Part shown: one piece after another, positions 35,625-46,535 of the stretch
Numbering within the stretch: position 1 is the stretch's first letter
How the letters are laid out: every line of letters begins with the position of its first letter
Origin: Chiua virens
Lineage: Eukaryota; Basidiomycota; Agaricomycetes; Boletales; Boletaceae
NCBI GenBank assembly: GCA_019787685.1
Contig: JAHNUO010000034.1
Location: 124,001-188,000 of the forward strand
Direction of reading: 5' to 3'
Length of the DNA stretch: 64,000 nucleotides
Notes under the pieces: model-generated
What the model saw: the letters and a program-made list of their open reading frames with translations, nothing else
What the model was told of the DNA's origin: nothing
The model's database searches: none
Position numbers and translations under genes: made by a program

Positions 35625-37289
35625 TTACAAATATATAACTGCGGGGGAATCTGTTTTGCCCGAGTCTAATTCGTTCTGCATTGACATTGTCCCCGATGGC
35701 CCTGCTCCGAGTCCATCAGCTTGAATAATCTCGACAATCTGTTGCGCCAGTCGATGCAATGTCTCCGACTCGGACTCAGAGTTACCCTTCCAGAACTTGC
35801 CTTTATCACTATGAAATAAGCAAGACATGTTGATGGACATGGCTGTGGCCCAGTCTGAGATCCAGGCATGTGATGCACCCTAGTGACCGTTAGATCGCCA
35901 GCGAATGTCACGTCAAAAACACTTACATTATGCAGAATATGGGTAAGAATGATAAGGAGTGATAAGAAAACGAAGATTGTTGAGAAATATGCCCATATGG
36001 ACCGCCAAGGAACGGACGCAGAAGATTTGCGGGTACTGTATCCACAGCTCCAAACGTCAACTGTGGCCTTTTTGCGAGCTACATTTAAGGTTGCACAGGT
36101 GATGATGCACTCCCCATCTACATCACAAACCTACGAAGGTGGTTGGTCAGGCACGTCTTGCTTGACTACGAGAACACGAGAACAACTACTTACACTGATC
36201 GTTGGAACCAACGCCGTTCCTGGATGGTGCAGTGTCTCAACGAGCTCCCCTGTGCGTCTATCGAAGACATAGACACAACTGTTGTCACTCCCACCGATAA
36301 CGACTTTCCCCTCCTCACCGAATGCAACTTGTTTGGGAACAGGGACGCTCGGTGGGTCTGTCTTGAATGTCCTGATAGTCTGGCCGCTATCCAGACGATA
36401 CAGCGTCAATCCATCCATGGTATTGTCGATTATGAACAGGCGCTTTTTCAGGTGGACGGCTGCTGAGCCTCTGAGGTGAGACGGTTAGTAGGACAGCCTT
36501 AAGATACATGAATAATATCTCTTACATTGCCGATTGGCAACGGTGCTCCGAGACGACCTTCCCGCCTTCACTCAATTGTACACTACGTTGATTTGTGACC
36601 ATGCATGCATGAGATCGGAAAGAGGTACTCACACATGCCCTGGTCCAAAAACATAGATGCCTCCATCCTCGGTAAAAGCGACTGATTTCGGCATGGTATT
36701 GTCAAGTCGACCCGCGAACACTGACTGGAGCTGTGAGTTAGTGAAGAGGAGGATTTGGACGATATTGTCCAAAGTTCCGACTGCGATGCGGCACGTCACG
36801 TTGCATGCAGCAATGCACGTAATCTCAAGTCCAGAGCTCAACTGGCGTGTCCAGATCTCTCGATAAAGATTCTATGGATTCTCTTAGTAATCTGTGCGTC
36901 AGTGATCAAAACCACACCACTCACATCGGCAGGGTTCGGGCGTAAGAGTGTCAGGTAACCCAGGCTAGTCCCATAGCAGAGTATCTCAGAGTGAGTATAC
37001 TTCATTTTCATCCATGTTGTGCAGGTGACCACACCATTGCTGGGACGAGACTCTGAATGACTGGTGAACAATTTCTGTGTTCGAAGATCCCACAGATGAA
37101 TTCCTTGTGAACCTGTGGACGAACATCAGTGGTACACCCATCATCCTGAATCTGCTTGTACTTACTGCCAGCCGCCAGCATCTGTCCATCTGTAGATAAC
37201 GACAGTGCCAGCACTGTGACGGTTCCAGCCGGGAAGGAGGCCAGCTTCTTGAAGCATGAGAAGAATTGAGGAAGGATTGATGAGAGCAT
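35625..37289 (-). CDS. Transposon-borne WD40 protein with C-terminal membrane segment
   Basis: Minus strand, seven exons: 37289-37166, 37112-36925, 36871-36633, 36582-36526, 36470-36194, 36130-35927, 35879-35625 (447 aa). WD40-like blades are visible: VTVLALSLSTDGQMLAAG with IHLWDL, MPKSVAFTEDGGIYVFG, and KQVAFGEEGKVVIGGSDNS with VYVFDRRTGELVETL. A hydrophobic helix (IFVFLSLLIILTHIL) near residue 355 is followed by a polar tail. Similar WD40-plus-tail proteins accompany Tnp2-type elements in other Agaricomycetes, as far as I recall. The reading frame stays open upstream of the chosen ATG for a short distance but no better start was found, so the 5' end is uncertain. It is probably element cargo; function unknown. 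Confidence 0.65.
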
Positions 37290-37511
37290 TTCTTCCAAGT
37301 TGGAGATCTCCCGCTCATGTCGCCAAATATATATAGTAGTTGTGGTAGTTTATTGTGTGTGGGCGTTGCTAGACGACTCATAGTAGAATTGTACTACTGA
37401 TTGTACTACTGAAATCTGCGGGCGTTGCTACACTCCCAATTGTGATAATTGTGTTTCCTGTGGCTGTTCGCGATCACAATTTACAATTGTTTCACCCAAG
37501 TAATTGTTTCA

Positions 37512-38510
37512 ATGGGCGATAACATTCCAATGTTGCAACACCAGTACCGTACTATTGCACAGAAACCCTCGACACCCAACATGAAGATGCCTACTACCAC
37601 TCTCAGGCTCGTGCAACCTTTCTTCGACGGAAACCCCACCCACACAGCTGAGGCTATTACTCCAGCAAAGATCACCATCCTCAGCTGCGCTGAGGCCCCC
37701 CATGAATATCATTCTCGCCATGCAACACCTGCCCCAGAATTTCGTCTTGCTTCAACCCCAGGTGCCTCTTCTCGTTGAACGACACCTGCACCAGAGTCCC
37801 GCCGAGAAACACCTGCCCCAAGGTCCCATGGCACAACAGTTCAGGCCCCGTATTCCAAAGTGGTTGGTTTTCGCCAGCGGGTATCGCCAGCTTCAAGTGA
37901 ACGGTCACATGCTGGGGATACTTCCAGTGATTCATTATCGGACGTCTCTTCCGACAACGAGTCCACCTCGAGCACTCTCTCTGATGGTTCCAAGATTCCT
38001 AAACCTCAAGGGGAACCTGGTCGCCCTGGTCATGGGGGGTATACGCTTGAAACTGCACTCAACTGGAATCACAAGGCATATGTTAAGTTCAAGGTAAGCT
38101 TTCGTCGTTCGTTCGTACTACTCGCGCTTACGCATGACAAATTTAGACCATCACCTACCGTTTCATCGACGAGCATCTTGATACCACAAAATGCGTGTCT
38201 GCCCAGAGCCCTGGACTGCTTGATGTTGTGCGCAGCAAGGTGAGTGCCTTCAATGCTTGCTACGTTCCAGAGCTACGTTCCAGATACTTACTCTCTGTCC
38301 AGGCGCTGAATGCGTTCCCCAATCTTGAAAACTACAGTCACCTGTGGCCAGTCAACGACCTAATAATGATGCACCTCAAGTACACGTCGAGTCGAGCCTG
38401 GCGTCGCGAGACTGAAATGGCTGCTGGGAAAAGCAAGCGCACGCGTTCATCTGTGAGTTGTATAATGTTTTATGCCAACGTGGGCTGATGGGTTCATTTG
38501 GCAGAAGTAG
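37512..38510 (+). pseudogene. Transposon accessory gene with in-frame stop
   Basis: Exons 37512-38093, 38147-38239, 38303-38452 and 38505-38510. The conserved part reads SKIPKPQGEPGRPGHGGYTL, then TYRFIDEHLDTTKCVSAQSP, then FPNLENYSHLWPVNDLIMM and LKYTSSRAWRRETE. This is a family common beside Agaricomycete transposons; its biochemical role is unknown. The Pro-rich N-terminal region is interrupted by TGA at 37776-37778. The frame continues on both sides with similar TPAPE-rich sequence, so a CGA-to-TGA change is the simplest explanation. If translation starts downstream of the TGA the conserved part could still be made. The last exon is only six bases (AAG TAG), which is uncertain. Confidence 0.6.
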
Positions 38511-38593
38511 TTCAAGTACACCCTCCGTGTTCCGTTTTGTTTGTATGGGTTCATGAAATATGTAATATATGTATTTACGTCAACGTCGTCCAA

Positions 38594-38716
38594 CCCGCAA
38601 GACGAGCAAGTTGCTGTCTTCCACTTATCTATGTCGCAATGGTATCCCGCAAGACGAGCAAACGAGCCGTGACATATTTACGTCCTATATGGTGGTGGTA
38701 TCCCGCAAGACAAGCA
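38594..38716. repeat. Three copies of a CCCGCAAGACGAGCAA motif
   Basis: The motif occurs at 38594-38609, 38646-38661 and, with one change, 38702-38716, spaced about 52-56 bp, within an otherwise gene-free stretch of the transposon. It may be a degraded tandem repeat or a set of binding sites. Confidence 0.5.
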
Positions 38717-38931
38717 GATGAACAAAAATGTCGCGGTACGTATTCACAGTTACATGGATTTTCATCTTCCTGACAATCTACCTTATTCTACATACAGTGG
38801 CACGCAGGTTATAATGGCGAGTATTCAGTGGTTTGACGAGGCTAATGAAACTTGGTAGCCTCAATCCTCGAAGTTGACAAGCCACCCTGGAATTAAGTAA
38901 GTTTTCGCTCCTGCATCTCACTTATACTAAC

Positions 38932-39240
38932 TTACTGTGCAACTATGAAGTCTGCAATCGCTGAGTCTCTCGCGTGCATGTTAACAACGCCTGACCGAGT
39001 ACCAATCCTCATAATAGCTACGTCTCCCCGAAAGTCAATGCCTGCACTGCTCAACAACGCGTTGGTGGGAAGGCGACAATGTCGCTTGAAAAAGAGCGTG
39101 TAATGATAGGTATGTCGTCCTTCGTGTACAATGATTTGACAGTCGTGAATGTAAGGCTGAATCGTAGCTTCTTGCAGCAGCGTTTCGGCCATTGGAAAAC
39201 GTAGCGACCCATGAGATGCATCCGCACAGCGGGTGAGCAT
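38932..39240 (-). CDS. Small transposon-borne protein, about 102 aa
   Basis: One exon on the minus strand, starting ATG at 39240. The C-terminal half reads LPTNALLSSAGIDFRGDVAI then MRIGTRSGVVNMHARDSAIA and looks like real protein sequence: mixed hydrophobicity, with a pattern I associate with small proteins found near Agaricomycete transposons. The N-terminal half is less convincing and a short upstream exon may be missing. No function known. Confidence 0.4.
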   Translation of the reverse strand: MLTRCADASHGSLRFPMAETLLQEATIQPYIHDCQIIVHEGRHTYHYTLFFKRHCRLPTNALLSSAGIDFRGDVAIMRIGTRSGVVNMHARDSAIADFIVAQ

Positions 39241-39876
39241 CCTGACTTGACGTGGCCTCTGCCAGGAGGTTGAGTAGAGCCGACATCGCAGACGAAGCTC
39301 AGGACTCTGAAGACACCTGTGAGTTACTATTCACCCGCCACTACAAGAACTCACAGAGGCAGACGGCAGGACATAAGTGCGTGAATTCACCATAGTGACC
39401 AGCACTACGTGTATAGGGAGAGGAATTGGGTGGGCGATGTAGTCGCCCACCAAACTATCCGACATTTAATTACTCTGCGGAATCCGCACATATCGGGCCT
39501 ACCAAATGCATGAAGACAATCAAAGGTAATTAACACAATAAAATCAGGTACGGATAGTTGAACTGCTGACGCTAATGATCCATGGCAGAGACCCATGACA
39601 TCCTTCATTACTTGGCTGTGGCGACCAGAGTTGATTGTAATCGTGCCCATCTAATTTAATGTAAGTCATGTGGGAGCTCCAGCTGATTGTATCGGCCTAT
39701 CAGAAACCATGACATCCGTCATGACTTGGGTAATCGCCTGCCTATCAAATTTAATGGAAGTCATGCAACTCCGCAGACAAAAAAACATGATCCCCAGATG
39801 GAATCAAACAAAAAAACAGGCTTGCGATTGTTTCCTGCCACGGTGAGTACATAAATTATGTGAGAACTTGAATTGA
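39241..39876. repeat. Gene-free stretch with a diverged duplicated segment
   Basis: No gene. Two diverged copies of a segment containing CCATGACATCC and, downstream, AATTTAATG.AAGTCATG lie at about 39585-39670 and 39695-39765, in direct orientation. Confidence 0.4.
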
Positions 39877-42800
39877 ATGCGGCCACCATTCAGTATGTCC
39901 ACCGTGCCCGGAGCACTTGATACCAATGAAGGGATGCGTTCCCCAACACCCACTCACTCTCGTTCATCCTCGATGTTCACTGTGCCTGGAGCACTTGATA
40001 CCGACGAAGGGATGCGTTCCCCAACACCCACTCACACTCGTTCATCCTCGATGTCTGTAATGCCTGGGGCATTTACCGTCCTTGATAGACGCATGGTTAC
40101 CCCAACACCAGCCAACTCTCCTTCCTCATCGGTTGCAGATATTCAAGAGTTCCTCCTTGGTGAACGTGTGCATGCACCATCCCACAACAACTACCACTCA
40201 AGCCGCCGCCACTGCCATCGTGTTCGTGGAGAAGATGCTCAGACTGTTCAGCAAGCCAATCTCTTTGAAGACGAGCACCTTCCCACAAGGTAAGGGGGGA
40301 CTTCCCTTCGCGATCAAGGGCTTATCTCTTCCATGCAGGTCGCGGACCCCTGACTCAGACATGGAATCCATGGCGACAGCTCCAGAGGATTCTGAGAACA
40401 AATCTTCGGCGGGACCGAAGCCCCAAGTCACACGAAGACATGTATGACGTGCACAGAGCATTCAGGTATGTTGTTCTGAGATTTCATCGGTGAAAATTGA
40501 AGTCCTACTTGTCTTATCAGCCTGGTCATCGCCCAACCAAGTGCCGATACCGTGAGGTTGACTTTTCGGAATTACTACGAAGTGAACTGTATGGGAGGGA
40601 GGAATATTTGAATGACTTGAAGAAGCAAATACTCAATTTGACCACAGTATGTGTGAAGATGTATCTGACGCTCTGACTCTGATTCTTGGCCATCAGGCGC
40701 ATGATTTGGAACTGAAAACCATTGAGGAAGGTAGTCAGCAACGCCAATGCACCTCTGAGGCTGCAATCGAAGCACAGAAAGAGGAGATCACACAATTTCA
40801 GGAGGTTATTCTACGGCTCAAAAGTGTGCGTATGGAATTTCAAGTCACGGTTGGCTCAGACTCAGACATAACCTTGTTTCCTAGGAATGTGAAACGTATC
40901 GTGCTCAGATTGACCAACGCCACACCTCCGAGGTTGACAACATCACTAAACTCCAGCAGCTCGAGAGCGTATGTATTACTTCCCTCCCCTCCATCTAATC
41001 TGACCGTACTGTCTAGGACTTGGAAAGAATCCATACCCAATCCGACCAACGTACCTCTGAGGTCGAGAATGAGGGCCATAAGAAGATTGCGGAACTGCAG
41101 GATGTCATCCAACGGCTTGAAAATGTACGTGTCATCTTTTTACCCAGTCACCTAGCCTAATTTCACCATCTACTAGGAACATGAAACGCACCGCGCTGAG
41201 ACAGACCAGCGCATCTGTAACGTCAAGACCGAGGGTCAGAGGAGCATCGCCAAATTACAGGAGACTATCCAACAACTCGAAAGTGTATGTATTTGTCTAG
41301 CCCATTCCAATCCAATCTGATTTGACCTTACATTCCAGGAGCGAGAAGTGTACCGCACCCAATCCAATGAACGCACCACTGAGATCGAGAACGGGGACCA
41401 GAAAAAGATTGCGGATCTACAAGAGGTTATCCAGCAGCTTGAGAGCGTATGTATTACTTCTCTCCCCTCCACTTAATCTGACCGTACCGTCTAGGACCTG
41501 GAAAGAATCCGTACCCAATCCGACCAACGTACCTCTGAGGTTGAGAGTGAGAGCCATAAGAAGATCGCGGAACTGCAAGATGTTATCCAACGGCTCGAAA
41601 ATGTACGTGTCATCTTTTACCCAGTCACCTAGCCTAATTTCGCCATCTAGGAACGTGAAACGCACCGTGCTGAGACGGACCAGCACATCTGTAATGTTGA
41701 GACCGAGGGTCAGAGGAGCATCGCCAAATTACAGGAAATTATCCAGCAACTCGAAAGTGTACGTACTTGTCTAGCCCATTCCAATCCAATCTGATTTGAT
41801 TTGACCTTACATTCCAGGAGCGAGAGGCATACCGCACCCAATCCGATGAGGGCCAGAAAAAGATTGTAGATCTACAAGAGGTTATCCAGCGTCTTGAAAG
41901 TGTAGGTATTGTCATTTTTTGACAGACCTACCTGACCCAACTGTGACTTATCTAGGAACATGAAGCATATCGCGCTCAGATGGACCAAACCTCCGAGGTC
42001 GAGATCGAGATTTCCAAGTTGAAGGAGACTATCCAGTGGCTCGAATCTGTACGTATCATTTCATCATTTAACTCCTTCGAATCAAACCTCAGTGTCTAGG
42101 AACAAGCGACACATCATACTCAATCTGAAAGGGACCGGCAGACTGATGTTGAACACAAGAACAAGATCGCTCAACTACAACGTGATATACAGCAACGTGA
42201 GAGTGACCGCCAAGCAACCACGTTACACCACAAGAACGAGATTGAACAACTTTTGAAGGTATGCTTCATTTGGGCGATAGAGCAAGGCGACTAAACTGTT
42301 GGTCATATAGCGGCATGAAGCAGTGAGTATCCGCTGCATATGCCAGCCCTTCCCAAACTAATGTGAACTTCAGGAGAATACAGGGCTCCGTGACCAACTT
42401 GACAAAATCCAGCGAACTGTCACCATAGAACAGAAAGTTGAAATTGAAATGCTCCGGAAAGAAATGAAGGTACGCACGGAAATGTTTGAGGAAGAAGACA
42501 GCTAAGGTATTACTCATAGCGACACGAAACAGTGAGTATTGCTATACACTTCAGCATAGCCCAACTGATTGCATGCTCAGGAAAATGAGAGGCTCCACAC
42601 TCAGATTGACCAGGCCCAACGAACTGCTGCTTTACAGCATGAATCCGAGATTAAAAGGCTTCGAGATGAATTGAAGGTATGCACCGTAAATTTTCTGCGA
42701 CTCTGAATTTCTCATGTGACTCGGATATCATTTCAGATTGAAATGGACAGGGAACTCGAGCAGTGCGAGCGCAAGATGGAAAAAAATCTACGTTTAGCTC

Positions 42801-44015
42801 AAGAGGCAATGATGGTACGCTGCATCAGAGCTCCTCGATCGTTAACTCAACTTATCCTCCAGGCACAAAAAGAAACTGAGATTGCGAGCTTAGAGCAGCG
42901 ATATATGCAGGTGCATCAGAGCGAACTGGTAACTCCGACGCCCGACTGTCATGACGACGATATGGATATTTGCGCCACGGTCGAGTTTGGCCCAACAATT
43001 GCACCCATCAAGACAGCGCTCATCAAGACGACTAACCCCAGACCGTCCATTATGCCCCCCAAACCAACCTCTGTTATGCCTCACCTCGATGCCATCAAGA
43101 AGGTGAGAAAGACACGGGGAGTTTCCCGCAGATCCCGTTTGATTAGTGTTGCAGTTGAGGTATGCCACCAAACGCTTGTCGGGGGGACAGGTTTTGACTT
43201 ACCTGAGCAGGACGAGGGTGCATCTCACTTGCCCGACTTTCAGCAACAAGTGCCAAATTCACCACCCCTCAACATCCCCAATGCCACTGACAGTAATCAA
43301 GGACTTGCGGATGTGGTCACCAAAGGCGTTGAAGCTGCTTTGAAAAGTATATTGACCAATCACGGTGGCCGCTTCTCGCCCAACTCGAAGCCAAGCCCCC
43401 GAAGAAGGAAGGTACAGGACCAGGAAGTGGCGGAAGTTAAGATCTCAGAATCCAAAGAAGATCGCTGTTTCATCCTGGTCAGTCATTGTCAACGTAGAGA
43501 TTTACTATGGACTTTGATTTCATAACAGGAGAAGGTTCGAAAGCTCTTCCAGGACAAATGCGGGTTCACCCAGGATACGGATTTCATGGCATGTGAGCCC
43601 GCCAACCCTGACGAGGTCCGCTTGCATGAGGATGAAGACGGTCCCGGTCCTGACCTCGATTCACCCAAGTTCGACCTTCAAAATAACTCGAAATCACGAT
43701 GGAACAGTGCGGTCCTCGACATTCTTCTCAATGAACTCAAGGATCAGTGTGCCACAGAGCGGTGGGCCATACGACGGTCCGACTCCTACATTAGTGATGC
43801 ACTGAAGGATCGGTATAAACGGCTGTGGACATTATGGCAGAAAGGCCAACCCAAGATTACAGGTAGTGGCATGGTCGAAACACCCTCCGAAACTGAAGCA
43901 CGACTCGTCGATGAGAGGCAACAAGTGCTCAAACAGTGCCGGCAGGCAACTCGCCGTCGTACCATAAGACTCTCTATAATCTTTGATCAATTGCTCCAAC
44001 CAGTTATTAGAAATA

Positions 44016-44237
44016 CAGTGACCTCAAAAACCCTTTCCATACTAACCGCAACTGCAGTGCGCTTCGCGCACTGCCAGACACTGTGGGAATCTTGCTTAGC
44101 TTTGGTGGAGTTATAAATAGCACTTACTCTCAGCTACAAATCAGCCCCCAAGATCATGTGATTTGGTTCACACGCCATTAAGATATGATCATTTTGAAAT
44201 AGCCATGTCATGGAAAGGGTTTTTGAGCTTTTGAAAT
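44016..44237. repeat. Left terminal inverted repeat of the Tc1 element
   Basis: About 222 bp, nearly identical to the reverse complement of the right repeat. The outer AAAAACCCTTTCCAT motif recurs inverted at the inner end (ATGGAAAGGGTTTTT), so each repeat carries two candidate transposase sites. A small hairpin (GTGCGCTTCGCGCAC) lies between. Confidence 0.85.
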
Positions 44238-44258
44238 CACAAGGGTATTTGGATATTA

Positions 44259-45278
44259 TTAGTACTTGGTATAGCCTCCTTTGGCTTTAAGCACTGCCTG
44301 AACCCTCCTAGGCATGCTCTCAATCAATTTCTGACACTCCTCAACTGGTATCCTCTCCCACTCCATCTGAACTCTTTCCCACAACTCATGAATCCCATTA
44401 GGAGGGTTTTCATGCTCTGCAAGCCTCCTTTTAAGCCATTCCCAGAGATGCTCTATAGGGTTTAGGTCAGGAGACTGTGCAGGCCAACCCATGGTATCAA
44501 ATTCCTGCTCCTCTAGCCATTCCTTGACCTTCTTGCAGGTATGCTTGGGATCATTGTCTTGCTGAAAGATGGTATCAGGAGGATTGAAACCATAATACTC
44601 CAATGTTTGCTTCAGCTCATCCTTCAAAATCTGAAGGTAGAGGTCCCCATCCATCCTACCATCAATCTTGGAAGCAAATCCAACACCCTCCCAAGTCATA
44701 CAGCCCCACATCATCAGAGAACCTCCCCCAAACTTGAGGGTCCCATTTACCAGCCTATCACTCAGCCCCTCACCTGACCTCTTCCAAGCCCATTTACGCC
44801 CATCTGACCCTAGGCGATTGATTTTGGTCTCATCAGACCATATTACCTTCTTCCAGTCCTCTACAGTCCAATCCTTGTGGGCATAAGCAAAATCCAAACG
44901 AGCCTTGTGATGCCTAGCAGAGAGAATAGGGTGTTTGGACTTGACCACAGCCTTCATACCAGATTTCTTCAAATGAAGACAAACTGTACTGGCAGAGAGA
45001 GGTTCATTGATGATATTGAAGAGAGCTCTGGTCACTTGGACAGCATTTTCAGCTCTGCCAGAGGTGATAAGGTACTGGGCATGGCAAATGTTGGCAGGAG
45101 AAAGCTTGGAAGGATGACCTCCAATAGCTTTGGGAAGGGTAGAATGCTTCTTGGAGCGAAGCTTGGATATAGCAGAAGGGCTGAGACCAGTTTGCTTGGC
45201 AATGGCTTTACCAGAGTGGCCAGCATCAAGCAAAGAAAGAATAGTGTTTTGCTGAGTGAGAGAGAGGGATTTAACCAT
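44259..45278 (-). CDS. Tc1/mariner transposase, DD34E
   Basis: A single uninterrupted exon of 339 aa on the minus strand. The N-terminus has the paired helix-turn-helix DNA-binding region (SGKAIAKQTGLSPSAISKL, about 22-40). The catalytic triad is visible as D149 in VIWSDETK, D241 in IFQQDNDPKH and E276 in PDLNPIEHLWEWL. The 34-residue spacing of the last two fits the Tc1 type. Length and all key residues are complete, so the enzyme is probably active or recently so. It would bind the flanking inverted repeats and move the element by cut-and-paste into TA sites. Confidence 0.93.
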   Translation of the reverse strand: MVKSLSLTQQNTILSLLDAGHSGKAIAKQTGLSPSAISKLRSKKHSTLPKAIGGHPSKLSPANICHAQYLITSGRAENAVQVTRALFNIINEPLSASTVCLHLKKSGMKAVVKSKHPILSARHHKARLDFAYAHKDWTVEDWKKVIWSDETKINRLGSDGRKWAWKRSGEGLSDRLVNGTLKFGGGSLMMWGCMTWEGVGFASKIDGRMDGDLYLQILKDELKQTLEYYGFNPPDTIFQQDNDPKHTCKKVKEWLEEQEFDTMGWPAQSPDLNPIEHLWEWLKRRLAEHENPPNGIHELWERVQMEWERIPVEECQKLIESMPRRVQAVLKAKGGYTKY

Positions 45279-45406
45279 AATAGTAGTTGAGAATTAAGAA
45301 GTGTGTGAACTTTTTAAAACTCAGACATGCTATTTACATGTATATCCTTGTTTGCATTAACAAATAATGACAAATATTGAATGATTTGATTGAGATCCTA
45401 ATTATT

Positions 45407-45628
45407 ATTTCAAAAGCTCAAAAACCCTTTCCATGACATGGCTATTTCAAAATGATCATATCTTAACGGCATGTGAACCAAATCACATGATCTTGGGGGT
45501 TGATGTGTAGCTGAGAGTAAGTGCTATTTATAACTCCACCAAAGCTAAGCAAGATTCCCACAGTGTCTGGCAGTGCGCTTCGCGCACTGCAGTTGCGGTT
45601 AGTATGGAAAGGGTTTTTGAGGTCACTG
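45407..45628. repeat. Right terminal inverted repeat of the Tc1 element
   Basis: Inverse of 44016-44237, with a few differences by eye (for example around 45470 and 45500). It ends at the TA duplication, after which the interrupted coiled-coil gene resumes. Confidence 0.85.
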
Positions 45629-46123
45629 TATGCTCGCAGGGCTGCCATTGTCGACCATATCGTCATGCTAAAGACGGAGGAGGGCGAAGACGATGTTGAT
45701 GCCTGGAGATGGTTGAAAGAAGTCGTACATCAACTTGGCGAGCACGGGATGAGCTCGGAGGAGAGCGACATTGAGAATGAAGTCGAGTCAGTACTTCGGG
45801 TCAAACACATGGACTGGCGCAGAGCCATTGACCGCGAACTGGAGTTTTTGGACATGCAATGCCTGGTCGATGCGGATGTGTTTTCTCCTCAAGGTTCCCG
45901 CCCGATGAAAAGGATTCGCATATCTAGTAACCCAGTTACCTCTCGGATCGCAGTAAAGGGTTTACCGCGAGCCTTCTACCATGGACCTTGGATGGCACAG
46001 CTCACACGGCGTCAACTTGAAGAGTTACAAGTCTCGGAGGCCTACATTGTCGTAGGGTGCTCATGTTTTTGTGGGTAAGGTGCGCGTTGAACGGGTGATG
46101 AATGGGAGATCATCGCATGATCA

Positions 46124-46535
46124 TCACGCGATCATTGCGCTGAAAATATAAGTCGAGATTGTACATGAAATAGTAGCACACATCTAGTCGTTCAATGAAA
46201 CATCAAATTCAGGATGGAGACTAAATCATCACGAGTACTTTGTATTCCGTCTGCTGCACTAACTACGGCGAGACTTGAAGTATTGTCAAGGTTCGCATGT
46301 TAAGTCCAAACTTGAAATCTATGGCTACATTCTTATACAGACTCGATTTCAAATAATACACTACCTAATGACGAAGGTGACACGTGTGTGCATATACGAA
46401 GTTTATGCCAAAATTTAGTGGTACGTTTAGATGCAAAATGAAAACATTGTCTGAATGCCAAATTGTATGCAAAGTACAGGATGCACATTTCGACCATAGT
46501 ACGAACCTATCCTAAATCGCGAAAAATCTGTGGTG
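46124..46535. repeat. Right terminal inverted repeat of the CACTA-like element
   Basis: Reverse complement of 30892-31303, nearly identical. It ends CTGTGGTG, followed by TTA. The element end lies only 250 bp before the T-D start codon, so the terminal repeat is close to or inside that gene's promoter. Confidence 0.85.

Larger units (their letters stand above)
44016..45628. mobile_element. Full-length Tc1/mariner transposon
   Basis: A 1613-bp element bounded by CAGTGACCTCAAAAACCC and its inverse, flanked by TA on both sides (44014-44015 and 45629-45630), the Tc1/mariner target duplication. It has inverted repeats of about 222 bp and one intact transposase on the minus strand. It is nested in the coiled-coil gene of the CACTA-like element, so it arrived later. 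Confidence 0.92.
39877..46078 (+). pseudogene. Coiled-coil cargo gene with duplicated exons, split by a Tc1 insertion
   Basis: Exons seen: 39877-40289, 40339-40441, 40521-40646, 40697-40825, 40885-40968, 41017-41124, 41177-41284, 41339-41446, 41495-41602, 41651-41758, 41818-41901, 41956-42048, 42100-42258, 42311-42322, 42374-42469, 42520-42531, 42581-42676, 42737-42814, 42863-43477, and 43529 onward. The N-terminus has near-copies of a block containing VPGALDT and GMRSPTPTHS. The middle is a long coiled coil in which five successive exons are exactly 108 bp and encode variants of one 36-residue unit (for example ending KIAELQDVIQRLEN or KLQETIQQLES). Two microexons encode RHEA and RHET. The C-terminal globular part (KDRYKRLWTLWQKGQPKITG) is cut by the Tc1 element at 44016 and resumes at 45631 (DAWRWLKEVVHQLG, SEESDIENEV, GLPRAFYHGPWMAQLT). 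It is probably transposon cargo, and is broken unless the insertion is spliced. Confidence 0.65.
30892..46535. mobile_element. 15.6-kb CACTA-like transposon with cargo genes
   Basis: The element begins CACCACAG and ends CTGTGGTG and is flanked by TTA on both sides (30889-30891 and 46536-46538), a 3-bp target duplication. Inverted repeats of about 412 bp lie at the two ends. Inside are a Tnp2-family transposase (minus strand), a WD40 membrane protein (minus), an accessory gene with a nonsense codon (plus), a small ORF (minus) and a coiled-coil gene (plus) interrupted by a Tc1/mariner insertion. CACCA termini, Tnp2 and a 3-bp duplication fit the CACTA/EnSpm superfamily; the long terminal repeats are atypical. 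The two ends differ at only a few bases, so insertion is probably recent. The boundaries were read directly from the sequence. Confidence 0.85.

Noticed and set aside
30892..46535. LTR retrotransposon interpretation of the 412-bp repeats
   Set aside because: The repeats are inverted, not direct, and there is no reverse transcriptase.
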